Below, piece by piece: positions 59,501 through 64,000 of a stretch of DNA of 64,000 nt. Origin of the DNA: Erythrocercus mccallii (lineage: Eukaryota; Chordata; Aves; Passeriformes; Dicruridae); contig VZRG01000359.1 of assembly GCA_013397435.1 (NCBI GenBank), forward strand, positions 195,573 to 259,572, read 5' to 3'. The position numbers and the translations under genes are program-made. The notes under the pieces were generated by a model that worked only from the letters and a program-made list of their open reading frames with translations, had not been told where the DNA came from and did no database searches. Position 1 is the stretch's first letter. Each line of letters opens with the position of its first letter.

Positions 59501-59847
59501 ATTTTGCAGTAAACAAGGATAATTCTTATTATGCCACTTTACACCACTATGACAGGCACATCTCTGCATCTCAACTGATAAGCAGAGAGCAAAGATGTAC
59601 TGTAATCAAGGAAGAAATCCTCACTGCAAGTAAAAGATATATTCGATAGCTTGGCATTTACAGATTTTTTGCTTTTGTGTCATAACTCATTGCAAAGTAG
59701 AAGAAGTCACCTCTGCCTCACCTTCTCAGCTAACAGCTCTCGGATCTTGCTTGCTTGCAAGCGGAATTTGAAGAGCTGGGACTCCAACACAAGGCATCGC
59801 TTTTGCCAGTCCATACAGGTGCCATTCTCCACTGTGAGTTCTGCCAT
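17391..59847 (-). CDS. PLEKHH1: Pleckstrin homology, MyTH4 and FERM domain-containing H1, complete, 28 coding exons
   Basis: The exons, all with GT-AG borders and matching phases, join into 1450 residues (human about 1364). Order: N-terminal coiled coil (about 15-175, Glu/Gln/Leu heptads); disordered Ser/Thr/Pro-rich linker (170-655); PH1 (about 661-757, EKSGYLLKMGSQVKTWKRRWF); PH2 (about 770-878, VKGWLTKVKHGHSKLVW); MyTH4 (about 900-1070); FERM (about 1080-1410); C-terminus STKGPTLL. PH domains bind phosphoinositides and MyTH4-FERM modules bind cytoskeletal and membrane partners, so a cortical scaffold or adaptor role is likely; its worm relative MAX-1 acts in axon guidance. There is no motor domain. 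The extra length over human lies mainly in the linker. No stop or frameshift was found. A splice acceptor 50 bases upstream of the ATG shows the promoter is further 5'. Confidence 0.96.
17879..18025 (-). CDS. PLEKHH1: PLEKHH1 coding exon 27
   Basis: Residues 1344-1392, FERM F3. It contains SSVLTFGGCRDDFMIVV, the conserved F3 strand motif. Acceptor CTGCAG, donor GTAATT, phase 0. Confidence 0.94.
18530..18616 (-). CDS. PLEKHH1: PLEKHH1 coding exon 26
   Basis: Residues 1315-1343, FERM F3 start, with LVWIAVNEDGISILDYNTM. Acceptor CTCTAG, donor GTATGT, phase 0. Confidence 0.94.
18617..20212 (-). other. PLEKHH1: PLEKHH1 intron 25
   Basis: 1.6 kb intron, unique AT-rich sequence. Nothing recognisable in either strand. 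Confidence 0.8.
20213..20342 (-). CDS. PLEKHH1: PLEKHH1 coding exon 25
   Basis: Residues 1271-1314, with LQGCSPPECIRIYLTVARKW, a signature of the PLEKHH FERM F2-F3 junction. One base completes the Arg codon begun in the preceding exon. Confidence 0.95.
21262..21404 (-). CDS. PLEKHH1: PLEKHH1 coding exon 24
   Basis: Residues 1224-1270 plus two bases. It starts VEYGDLDRPG, has a Gly/Ser-rich loop, then LLHQVLDKFYPKHYK. Acceptor TCTTAG, donor GTAAGC. Confidence 0.94.
22288..22429 (-). CDS. PLEKHH1: PLEKHH1 coding exon 23
   Basis: Residues 1176-1223, FERM F2: LYFRSQAKGETDRERLLLAF, then NGRFPVNKELALEMVALMAQ. Very close to human. Acceptor TTTTAG, donor GTGAGA. Confidence 0.96.
22430..24137 (-). 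other. PLEKHH1: PLEKHH1 intron 22
   Basis: 1.7 kb intron. No mobile element or RNA gene recognised. Confidence 0.8.
24138..24238 (-). CDS. PLEKHH1: PLEKHH1 coding exon 22
   Basis: Residues 1143-1175 plus two bases: ICDVISKWEQALKELHPGKY, GGTRIVKLTYKN. End of FERM F1 into F2. Donor GTACTG. Confidence 0.94.
25948..26660 (-). mobile_element. CR1 LINE, 3' end, about 0.7 kb
   Basis: Read on the minus strand it has the standard CR1 3' region: TGAGGATCTTGGTCACCAGC, GTGCCCAGGTGGCCAAGAAG, GGCAACAGAGCTGG, GCATTGGAACAGGCTGCCCA, GTGGTGGAGTCAC, and the terminal AAATGATTCTATGATTTC. It lies in PLEKHH1 intron 21, in the same orientation as the gene. Stops and indels break any frame. Confidence 0.94.
26812..26967 (-). 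CDS. PLEKHH1: PLEKHH1 coding exon 21
   Basis: Residues 1091-1142, FERM F1 ubiquitin-like lobe: VVGFDGSSTVDELIQRLNQE, GFSLFTDDPSGKNLEHCL. Acceptor TTGCAG, donor GTATTT, phase 0. Confidence 0.96.
27376..27553 (-). CDS. PLEKHH1: PLEKHH1 coding exon 20
   Basis: Residues 1031-1090: end of MyTH4 (YAIYCQRSVDRTV, GEREAKPSRMEIVSILLRNP) and the start of FERM (SLPFSIPVHFMNGTYQ). Acceptor CCTAG, donor GTGAGC. Confidence 0.96.
27554..30070 (-). other. PLEKHH1: PLEKHH1 intron 19
   Basis: 2.5 kb intron, AT-rich unique DNA. No repeat family recognised. Confidence 0.8.
30071..30168 (-). CDS. PLEKHH1: PLEKHH1 coding exon 19
   Basis: Residues 999-1030 plus two bases, MyTH4: CWQLLALCAPLFLPQHHFLW, IKQHLQRHADP. 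Acceptor TGACAG, donor GTAAGG. Confidence 0.95.
30978..31154 (-). CDS. PLEKHH1: PLEKHH1 coding exon 18
   Basis: Residues 940-998, MyTH4 core: SCQLFINVPVEASSVDYHVS, LQNEIYCQLVKQTS. The EIYCQL(V/M)KQT motif is the MyTH4 hallmark. Acceptor TCACAG, donor GTCAGT. Confidence 0.96.
31836..31948 (-). CDS. PLEKHH1: PLEKHH1 coding exon 17
   Basis: Residues 902-939, start of MyTH4: SPLWKHPMLCYSKDGL, SEALQTEALKLFK. Two bases complete an Asn codon where human has Asp. Donor GTATTT. Confidence 0.95.
32330..32550 (+). repeat. Degenerate ATG/TG-rich low-complexity region
   Basis: About 220 bases in intron 15 with loosely repeated units such as GCATGAGCAG, GAGCATGGATGTATGTG and ATATGTGCAG. It resembles a decayed TG-type simple repeat. 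Confidence 0.4.
32831..32939 (-). CDS. PLEKHH1: PLEKHH1 coding exon 16
   Basis: Residues 866-901 plus one base: NTWLYHLTVAAG, the C-terminal helix of PH2 with its Trp, then YEQLIGKLLDAEGDP. Donor GTAAGT. Confidence 0.94.
33071..33250 (-). CDS. PLEKHH1: PLEKHH1 coding exon 15
   Basis: Residues 806-865, PH2 with an acidic loop (VEEVDRSCDSDEDYE) followed by strands LLSSHCTLVIHP and SPTYLLIRTKQEK. Phase 0 on both sides. Confidence 0.94.
34153..34233 (-). CDS. PLEKHH1: PLEKHH1 coding exon 14
   Basis: Residues 779-805, PH2 strands: VKHGHSKLVWCALIGKTFYY. Acceptor TTACAG, donor GTAATT, phase 0. Confidence 0.95.
35151..35312 (-). CDS. PLEKHH1: PLEKHH1 coding exon 13
   Basis: Residues 725-778: last strands and C-terminal helix of PH1 (TYFLTADSPNILDEWIHVLQ), a linker, and the first strand of PH2 (KPTVKGWLTK). 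Confidence 0.95.
36291..36377 (-). CDS. PLEKHH1: PLEKHH1 coding exon 12
   Basis: Residues 696-724, PH1: SDVIHKPQGQLELNSSCQIV, EGSQTFQ. Acceptor CCTCAG, donor GTAGGC, phase 0. Confidence 0.94.
36945..37055 (-). CDS. PLEKHH1: PLEKHH1 coding exon 11
   Basis: Residues 659-695, PH1 first strands: EKSGYLLKMGSQVKTWKRRW, then FVLRNRQIMYYKSP. The basic KxWKRRWF loop is where PH domains bind phosphoinositide head groups. Acceptor CTCCAG, donor GTAAGT. Confidence 0.96.
37721..37860 (-). CDS. PLEKHH1: PLEKHH1 coding exon 10
   Basis: Residues 612-658, Ser-rich linker before PH1: VSVSSLSSESDYAIPPDAYS, then YSEPEHKLQRTSSYSTDGG. The donor GTAGGT is weaker than most in this gene but keeps phase 0 with the next exon. 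Confidence 0.9.
38123..38240. repeat. TA microsatellite interrupted by an 85-base N gap
   Basis: N from 38133 to 38217, flanked by TATATATAT on the left and ATATACATATTTATATATATATT on the right in alternating AT. The gap is most simply a collapsed or unreadable TA repeat, so its true length is unknown. Confidence 0.85.
38449..38522 (+). repeat. Inverted repeat / hairpin, 34-bp arms, 6-base loop
   Basis: Arms 38449-38482 and 38489-38522 pair without any gap: 30 Watson-Crick pairs, and as plus-strand RNA two further G-U wobbles, leaving two C-A mismatches. The loop is CAAAAT. Inner 12 bp (AGAGACAACCAA) and a 9-bp block (ACTCTATTT) are perfect. Size and shape match a pre-microRNA or a short palindromic MITE. 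No target-site duplication is visible. Antisense to PLEKHH1 on the strand with the better fold. Confidence 0.8.
39009..39159 (-). CDS. PLEKHH1: PLEKHH1 coding exon 9
   Basis: Residues 562-611 plus one base: QISNVPFLDESSGSDDDCGS, then HASFRTS and SPRAVKR. An acidic Ser cluster that looks like a casein kinase 2-type substrate. Well conserved with human. Confidence 0.94.
39666..39754 (-). CDS. PLEKHH1: PLEKHH1 coding exon 8
   Basis: Residues 532-561, ending LIYRNVTVPVYTTLKG (human LVYKNVTVPVYTALKG). The first half is divergent and Ser-rich. Acceptor CCCCAG, donor GTAAGG. Confidence 0.88.
40337..40415 (-). CDS. PLEKHH1: PLEKHH1 coding exon 7
   Basis: Residues 506-531 plus one base: ESRIYAVAKSGMRLSEVDMV. 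Acceptor TTCCAG, donor GTAAGT. Confidence 0.92.
41230..42275 (+). mobile_element. CR1 LINE fragment with reverse-transcriptase region remains
   Basis: About 1 kb of CR1 ORF2 in PLEKHH1 intron 6, antisense to the gene. Conceptual pieces include KDEEKAEVFNAFSASVFDGK and GEMPSDLLCHLDTHRSAGP on one frame, then LGSYRPVILT, and SAITQHRQDSQGTRP with KGRPCLTNLVSFYDK on another, so frameshifts are present. Upstream, VCDLWKMRQVTQEGYKH is the connector region. After the VDEG-like codons near 42220 the sequence jumps to AACAATTCTATGAC, like the CR1 3' tip, which suggests an internal deletion. Confidence 0.9.
42819..43828 (-). CDS. PLEKHH1: PLEKHH1 coding exon 6 (large linker exon)
   Basis: Residues 169-505, the largest exon (1010 bases). 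Ser/Pro/Thr-rich and probably disordered; most of it aligns poorly with mammals. Two islands stand out: TPNTPRDSIQLAKRHHSQPQ (about 390-409) and PPTPPLHRFPSW at the 3' end, the latter resembling a proline-rich SH3 or phosphorylation site. Acceptor TTGTAG, donor GTAAGA. Confidence 0.93.
43829..46483 (-). other. PLEKHH1: PLEKHH1 intron 5
   Basis: 2.65 kb intron. It contains a short AGAAAC repeat; otherwise unique AT-rich DNA with no recognised element. Confidence 0.8.
45123..45146 (+). repeat. AGAAAC microsatellite, four units
   Basis: Four tandem hexamers, the first with G in place of A at its first position. Confidence 0.85.
46484..46565 (-). CDS. PLEKHH1: PLEKHH1 coding exon 5
   Basis: Residues 142-168 plus one base, end of the coiled coil: LELENYHLKSCNQRLMEQIE. 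Acceptor CATAG, donor GTAAAT. Confidence 0.94.
48069..48152 (-). CDS. PLEKHH1: PLEKHH1 coding exon 4
   Basis: Residues 114-141, coiled coil: KQLRTEEAKIVQEKAAKIKE. Acceptor GCACAG, donor GTAAGT, phase 0. Confidence 0.94.
48153..50891 (-). other. PLEKHH1: PLEKHH1 intron 3
   Basis: 2.7 kb intron, AT-rich, with a T run near 50238. Nothing else recognised. Confidence 0.8.
50892..51041 (-). CDS. PLEKHH1: PLEKHH1 coding exon 3
   Basis: Residues 64-113, coiled coil: VMEEKMKLTNMK, LHRKYQELM, GKEDLINKLETQLAKQ. Acceptor TTACAG, donor GTAGGG. Confidence 0.95.
51042..54127 (-). other. PLEKHH1: PLEKHH1 intron 2
   Basis: 3.1 kb intron. It holds a two-copy 36-bp tandem duplication. No mobile element recognised. 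Confidence 0.8.
52693..52756 (+). repeat. Tandem duplication, period 36 bp
   Basis: AGGTGAATGAAGGCAACC, continuing to TTTCTG, is followed 36 bases later by AGGTGAGTGAAGGCGACC continuing to TTTCTG: 28 bases with two mismatches. Confidence 0.85.
54128..54190 (-). CDS. PLEKHH1: PLEKHH1 coding exon 2
   Basis: Residues 43-63, starting MQELEQRVVEAEQRAEDAE, an exact 21-codon heptad block. Acceptor TGAAG, donor GTAAAA. Confidence 0.93.
54191..59721 (-). other. PLEKHH1: PLEKHH1 intron 1 of the coding region
   Basis: 5.5 kb, the longest intron between coding exons. It has G/T tracts near 54890 and 57300 and a tandem GTTATTTTAA pair near 56010. I see no further exon, CpG island or RNA gene. Confidence 0.75.
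59722..59847 (-). CDS. PLEKHH1: PLEKHH1 coding exon 1 (start codon)
   Basis: Residues 1-42: MAELTVENGT, MDWQKRCLVLESQLFKFRLQ. The ATG has A at -3 and G at +4, and it aligns with the human start MAELKVEAP, so the start is secure. Donor GTGAGG. Confidence 0.95.
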
Positions 59848-59897
59848 TGTGAAGTTAGTCATCCATTTAGGATGTCGTCTGAGGTGCTCTAAAAATC
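59848..59897 (-). other. PLEKHH1: PLEKHH1 5' UTR segment and splice acceptor
   Basis: Fifty bases upstream of the ATG end at a good acceptor (TTTGATTCTCTAG preceded by a CT-rich stretch). No CpG island or promoter-like composition is here, so this exon is internal and the transcript starts at an upstream non-coding exon. Confidence 0.65.
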
Positions 59898-62800
59898 CTA
59901 GAGAATCAAAGGGGAAAAAAGTATATATTTTAGAGGGACAAATTTATTACCTCTGTGCCTAGTTTTCCTTGGTTCCTCTTACAGAACTGGTAATGAAGGC
60001 CATTTCTTCTCCAAGCAGAAGATGAAGTAGTACTACACTGAGTCACTGATATTGTCCTCTGCCAGAGGTCACTCTTAATGGATAAACATTTACCTTCAGA
60101 ATGAGTAAATAATTTACTAATGCATTATAATGTATATTCCAGAAAAAACCTTACCACCACCCTTACAGTCTTGCTCAGCCTCTACCCAGAGACTAGGAGT
60201 ATTTTTTACTCCTGCCTCCTTTGTTCCAGTATGGCTGTAAACTCTCAAGTCACTAAAACTTCCTGCCTCGGGTATCATACACACATATTCAGCTTGGGTC
60301 ACCAGTGCCTTATCTCATACTGTTCCCAATCCCTAACTACCTGACACAGTCAGTTGACAATGAGAGTGCAAGTGCCCCAGTATCTAAACAATTGCTCTGT
60401 TAAAATAAAGAGAATCCCTATAGGAATAAGTTAGGGCTAAAGACAAAACATGCTGCTCTACTGAAGTCCTTGCAGACATCAAGAGATATATACAGCCCCA
60501 GAAATTGGAGAAAGCTGTAGGTTTTGAAGATCTTTTACTTTCCTACTCAGTAACGGTTTAGACATTTCAGATACTTTGTGCTTAAGACACAAAAAATCTA
60601 GGTAATAGATGTTCTTAACCAAATTCAGGTATTTGTGAACAAAAAGGTCAACTCAGAGTCTGTAGTCCAGCAACCAGCTGTATTGTTACCAAACAATAAC
60701 AAAGGTTTACAAAGCTAGAACAGTCATAAGCTCAGCTTCACCAGAACAATTAAATCCTTACTTGTTAAAGGATCTTCTCATGAGCTCACAGCCAAATTCA
60801 CAAGTCCCAAACAGCAACAGAACAAGGAACAGTCCAGGATTTGCAAGAAAGCAACAAAGTCACTCAGCCTCATTGCCCTTACATTTGCCCTTCTCTGCAG
60901 AGAGGAAAAGTTTAAGATGTCCCTCCAGTTGTACCCACTAGTCATAATATCTGGTTCATGTTTTGCATGTAAGACTTGAGATTCAAATTGCCATGAATAT
61001 ACATAATAGTGTGAGTATACATACCACAACAAGCCACTCTATCCAGTTACGTCTGATGTTCTGAGTTAAGGAAGATGCATTTTACACCCTTTGGCTATAA
61101 ACGTTACCTGTGAGTGATTTTATGTTCAGCTTGCTTTGTTCAGTAATAGAAAGCTTCCCAGACCACAAGTTGTCTACTTTTCCAATGACTTGTGAAATAT
61201 TGTTCCAGAAGGTAGGTTTAAGTAAAACAAGACAAAAGTATGCTCATGTGTAGTATTGCAGCACTGAAAACACTCTACAACAGGAAAGAACACCTTCCTA
61301 CAAGCAGCACACTTAGTGCTTTACAGAAATAGAGGCCATCCTTTCCCACAGCCCATCCAGTACATTGCTCTAATCTCTAGCCTTAACTCCTTGCCAGGCA
61401 TTTAACCAGGTTACCTTTGGTACAGTGTTTCCCTATAAGGTAGTGCTATCAGCCCTTCCCAAGCCAAAAGAGTGCACTAAGTCATGGAAGGATCCTACAG
61501 CACTGTTAAGTTTGTTTACAGGTGACTGTTTCAGACATAAATAATAATTCAGCTCTCAAATGAAATTCAGTTGTCTTTCATACAAGTGTAAGGAGCTTCT
61601 AGTCTTTATTCATAAAGTTTAAATCCAAAGAGGACATACAAATTAATGGGATGCACTCTAATTTAGACACAAAGCAAAATGAAACTGATGTACCAAACAA
61701 CTCACACCAAAGCAAAAGTCATTTTTGCACACAGATGATAACTTCTGGTTGAACTAAAATACCATTGTTCCGAATAGGGGGTCTAGGATGAGATAATCGT
61801 CCTGAATCATTACATTTTATTCTTCATCACTACAGACAACTGCATTATATAATCCCTTTCATAAATGAATGCTGCCCTTCCCTAGAACCATGCTGGCAGT
61901 TCTCCCACTATTCCTATTATTCTAGAACCTCACGTCTCTAATGAGCTGCCTTCCAATTACTAGCATAAACATAATCATAACCAGCTTGTATCTGTTAATT
62001 CTTGTAGATTATTGCCCTTCAGTTTAGCTAGGGGTTTTTTCCTCCATCATATTTACCCCTTGATATATTTATAGATATCAAAAGCTTTTCCTTAAGGATC
62101 TCAATTTGCAAAGCTAGAGACGAGGGGCTCTTTTAGCCTCATAAGAAAAGCTCCCTGCTCTCCCTCTGCACCTGTTCCAGCTTCAGTGCGCATCATAGGA
62201 AAGAGCTGGTTCTTCTCTTCTCGCTCCTCTTCATAGCCATGGGTGACCACAACTGCATTTAAGGCAGCATGCACCCACAACAAAGCCTTGTGTAAAGGCA
62301 TTTAGCACTTCCCCTTCTGCAAGGGAATGCTTCATCTGCGTTTGCCTTTTTCACAACCACATTGCACAGGTGGCTGACATTCACAGACAAACTGACACAA
62401 CTGGAACAGAGGAATCTCAGCTGACTTTACCTTTGTAAATGGCAGATGTGGGAGAGCAAGAGGAAAATTACAAATGGACTGGAAAGATTAATAAAGCTCA
62501 GGTCTGTGCCAGATTTCCGAAAGATCAAATTCTGTGTACTACAGGCCACTGTGGTGACACACAATAAGACAAGAAGCAACGGGCAGAAACTGATGCACAG
62601 GAACTTTCATTGGAACATAAGGAAGAACTTTTTTATTGTGCAGGTGACTGAGCACTGGAACAGGCTGCCCAGAGAGGTTGTGGAGTCTCCTTACTGGAGA
62701 TACTCAAGAACCATCTGGATGCAATCCTGTGCCATGCACTCTGAGATGGCCCTGTTTGAACAGGGATATTGGGCCAGACAATCTACTGGGGTCCCTTCCA

Positions 62801-64000
62801 ACCTTAACTATTCCGTGACTGCAAAATTCAACATGCCCATGGTTACCCTGTGATTGATTAGTATAACTATATGTTATATTTTTAATTACAGGCAGTATTT
62901 TTATGGATCACTACATTTAAAAGGCACAGTTTGTTTTTGGGTATCTAGAAGTCGTCTTAATGTTTATGCAACTGAATCTTTTCCTCCTCTACTAATTTTA
63001 AAGAGTGCTCTTCCAGGTTTTGTGCCCACTTTATTACTACTTCTAATGAGCAATTTTGTTTTGTGTCATTAGATTAATCCCCTGTCCCCAATTCTACCAG
63101 TTAAGTACCTACCATCTAACTGCCCCCTCTTCAGCACTATGTTGTCACATTCTCTTTTGTCATTTGTCTATCTTACCATTCTTCTATTAATCCCCATCTC
63201 CTCCACTTAAGCTAATAACTTTCCCATGTGTCACCATACCAAATGAGTTCTGAAGGCTGGAGATTAGAATTATAGCTTTTCCCCCTAGCAAAAAACCTTA
63301 CACTTTTTCAGAGAAAGATATTGTATCACAGTGGCATGTATTTACCTCTAGAATACAACTTCATTTACAAAATTTATTCTGCATTTTCTATTTTCTATTA
63401 AAATGCATTGTTCCTTCTCCCCTGTTCTTCTGAGCATAAGCAGTTCATCTGTACTCTGTGAATTACAATATCAACTTCATTTTGACAGACTGACTTTAAA
63501 TCACTTCCACCGGATCTGCCATTTCAGATGTCCTTTTTTGTAAACCTTAACAATCTTTTTTCAGTACATTCTTTGATACCCCTTCCTCTCCCAGATATTG
63601 GTACTTTTCATATCAGATAAAGAATTTATATGGATACATTTATATAAAACTGTCTCTTTTTTCCCTTATGCATATGAAGAAGGTGGGAGCCAAATATTTT
63701 CAGAGGCAGTACTCTTATTTTAGGGACTTAGAACATAGCAGACAGCCACTCTATTCAAACAAGCTGAGATTTTCAAAACTTCATTCTTAAATTCACACAG
63801 CCATTTCCTAAAGAGTAGCTTGATTTTCAGTGTTAAGTACCCAACAACTGTAAGTGACAATAATGGCAGAAAAAAAGTTCTTAAAACTCAATGGAGGAAA
63901 AAATTACTCAGCCACCTGCTAAATGCAGTCAAAATTAGAAGTCTCATGCACATATCTGTAAGTTTTGACCAATGTCAGAGACAGTTCCGACCCTAAATGC
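59898..64000 (-). other. PLEKHH1: PLEKHH1 5' intron (truncated by window edge)
   Basis: Upstream of the coding start. No CpG island or convincing first exon in this AT-rich stretch, so the promoter is probably outside the window. One CR1 fragment lies at about 62.5-62.8 kb. Confidence 0.55.
62450..62825 (+). mobile_element. CR1 LINE, 3' region fragment
   Basis: Clear from about 62560: GGAACTTTCATTGGAACATA, GAGCACTGGAACAGGCTGCC, CAGAGAGGTTGTGGAGTCTC, and GGGTCCCTTCCAACCTTAAC followed by TATTCCGTGACT. The left border is uncertain. Antisense to PLEKHH1. Confidence 0.85.

Noticed and set aside
59278..59649. 123-codon plus-strand frame upstream of PLEKHH1 exon 1
   Set aside because: AT-rich intronic frame without homology or promoter context; likely chance.
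1..64000. tRNA, rRNA, CRISPR or prokaryote-type operons
   Set aside because: None seen; content is entirely vertebrate gene and repeat sequence.

Overview
This is vertebrate nuclear DNA, almost certainly from a bird and probably a songbird. The genes are split into short exons with GT-AG introns. Five fragments of CR1, the dominant LINE of bird genomes, lie between and inside them, and the plus strand carries many G/T tracts of a kind I associate with passerines. The exons assemble cleanly into three conserved vertebrate genes. No bacterial, phage or CRISPR-like content is present.

Layout. Bases 1-6064 (minus strand) hold the 5' end of ARG2, mitochondrial arginase 2: coding exons 1 and 2 in a CpG-rich island, then intron 2 running off the left edge. 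A 116-base N gap sits just upstream of the ARG2 start codon. Bases 6065-8624 are the head-to-head spacer between ARG2 and PIGH, with a pyrimidine-rich stretch and a CR1 3' end. PIGH (plus strand, 8625-13268) is complete in four coding exons and encodes 191 residues of the GPI-GlcNAc transferase subunit. Bases 13269-17390 are the tail-to-tail spacer, holding the 3' UTRs and another CR1 fragment. PLEKHH1 (minus strand, stop at 17391, start codon at 59847) is complete in 28 coding exons that join in phase to give 1450 residues: N-terminal coiled coil, long disordered linker, two PH domains, MyTH4 and FERM. Bases 59848-59897 are its 5' UTR, ending at a splice acceptor, so the promoter and a non-coding first exon lie further right, in 59.9-64 kb or beyond the window.

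The order and relative orientation (ARG2 and PIGH divergent, PIGH and PLEKHH1 convergent) match human 14q24, so this is an old conserved block. The three genes do not share a pathway: ARG2 handles mitochondrial arginine, PIGH makes GPI anchors in the ER, and PLEKHH1 is a MyTH4-FERM protein of the membrane-cytoskeleton interface. I found no convincing undescribed multi-gene system. The most unusual element is a 34-bp-stem, 6-base-loop inverted repeat at 38449-38522 in a PLEKHH1 intron.
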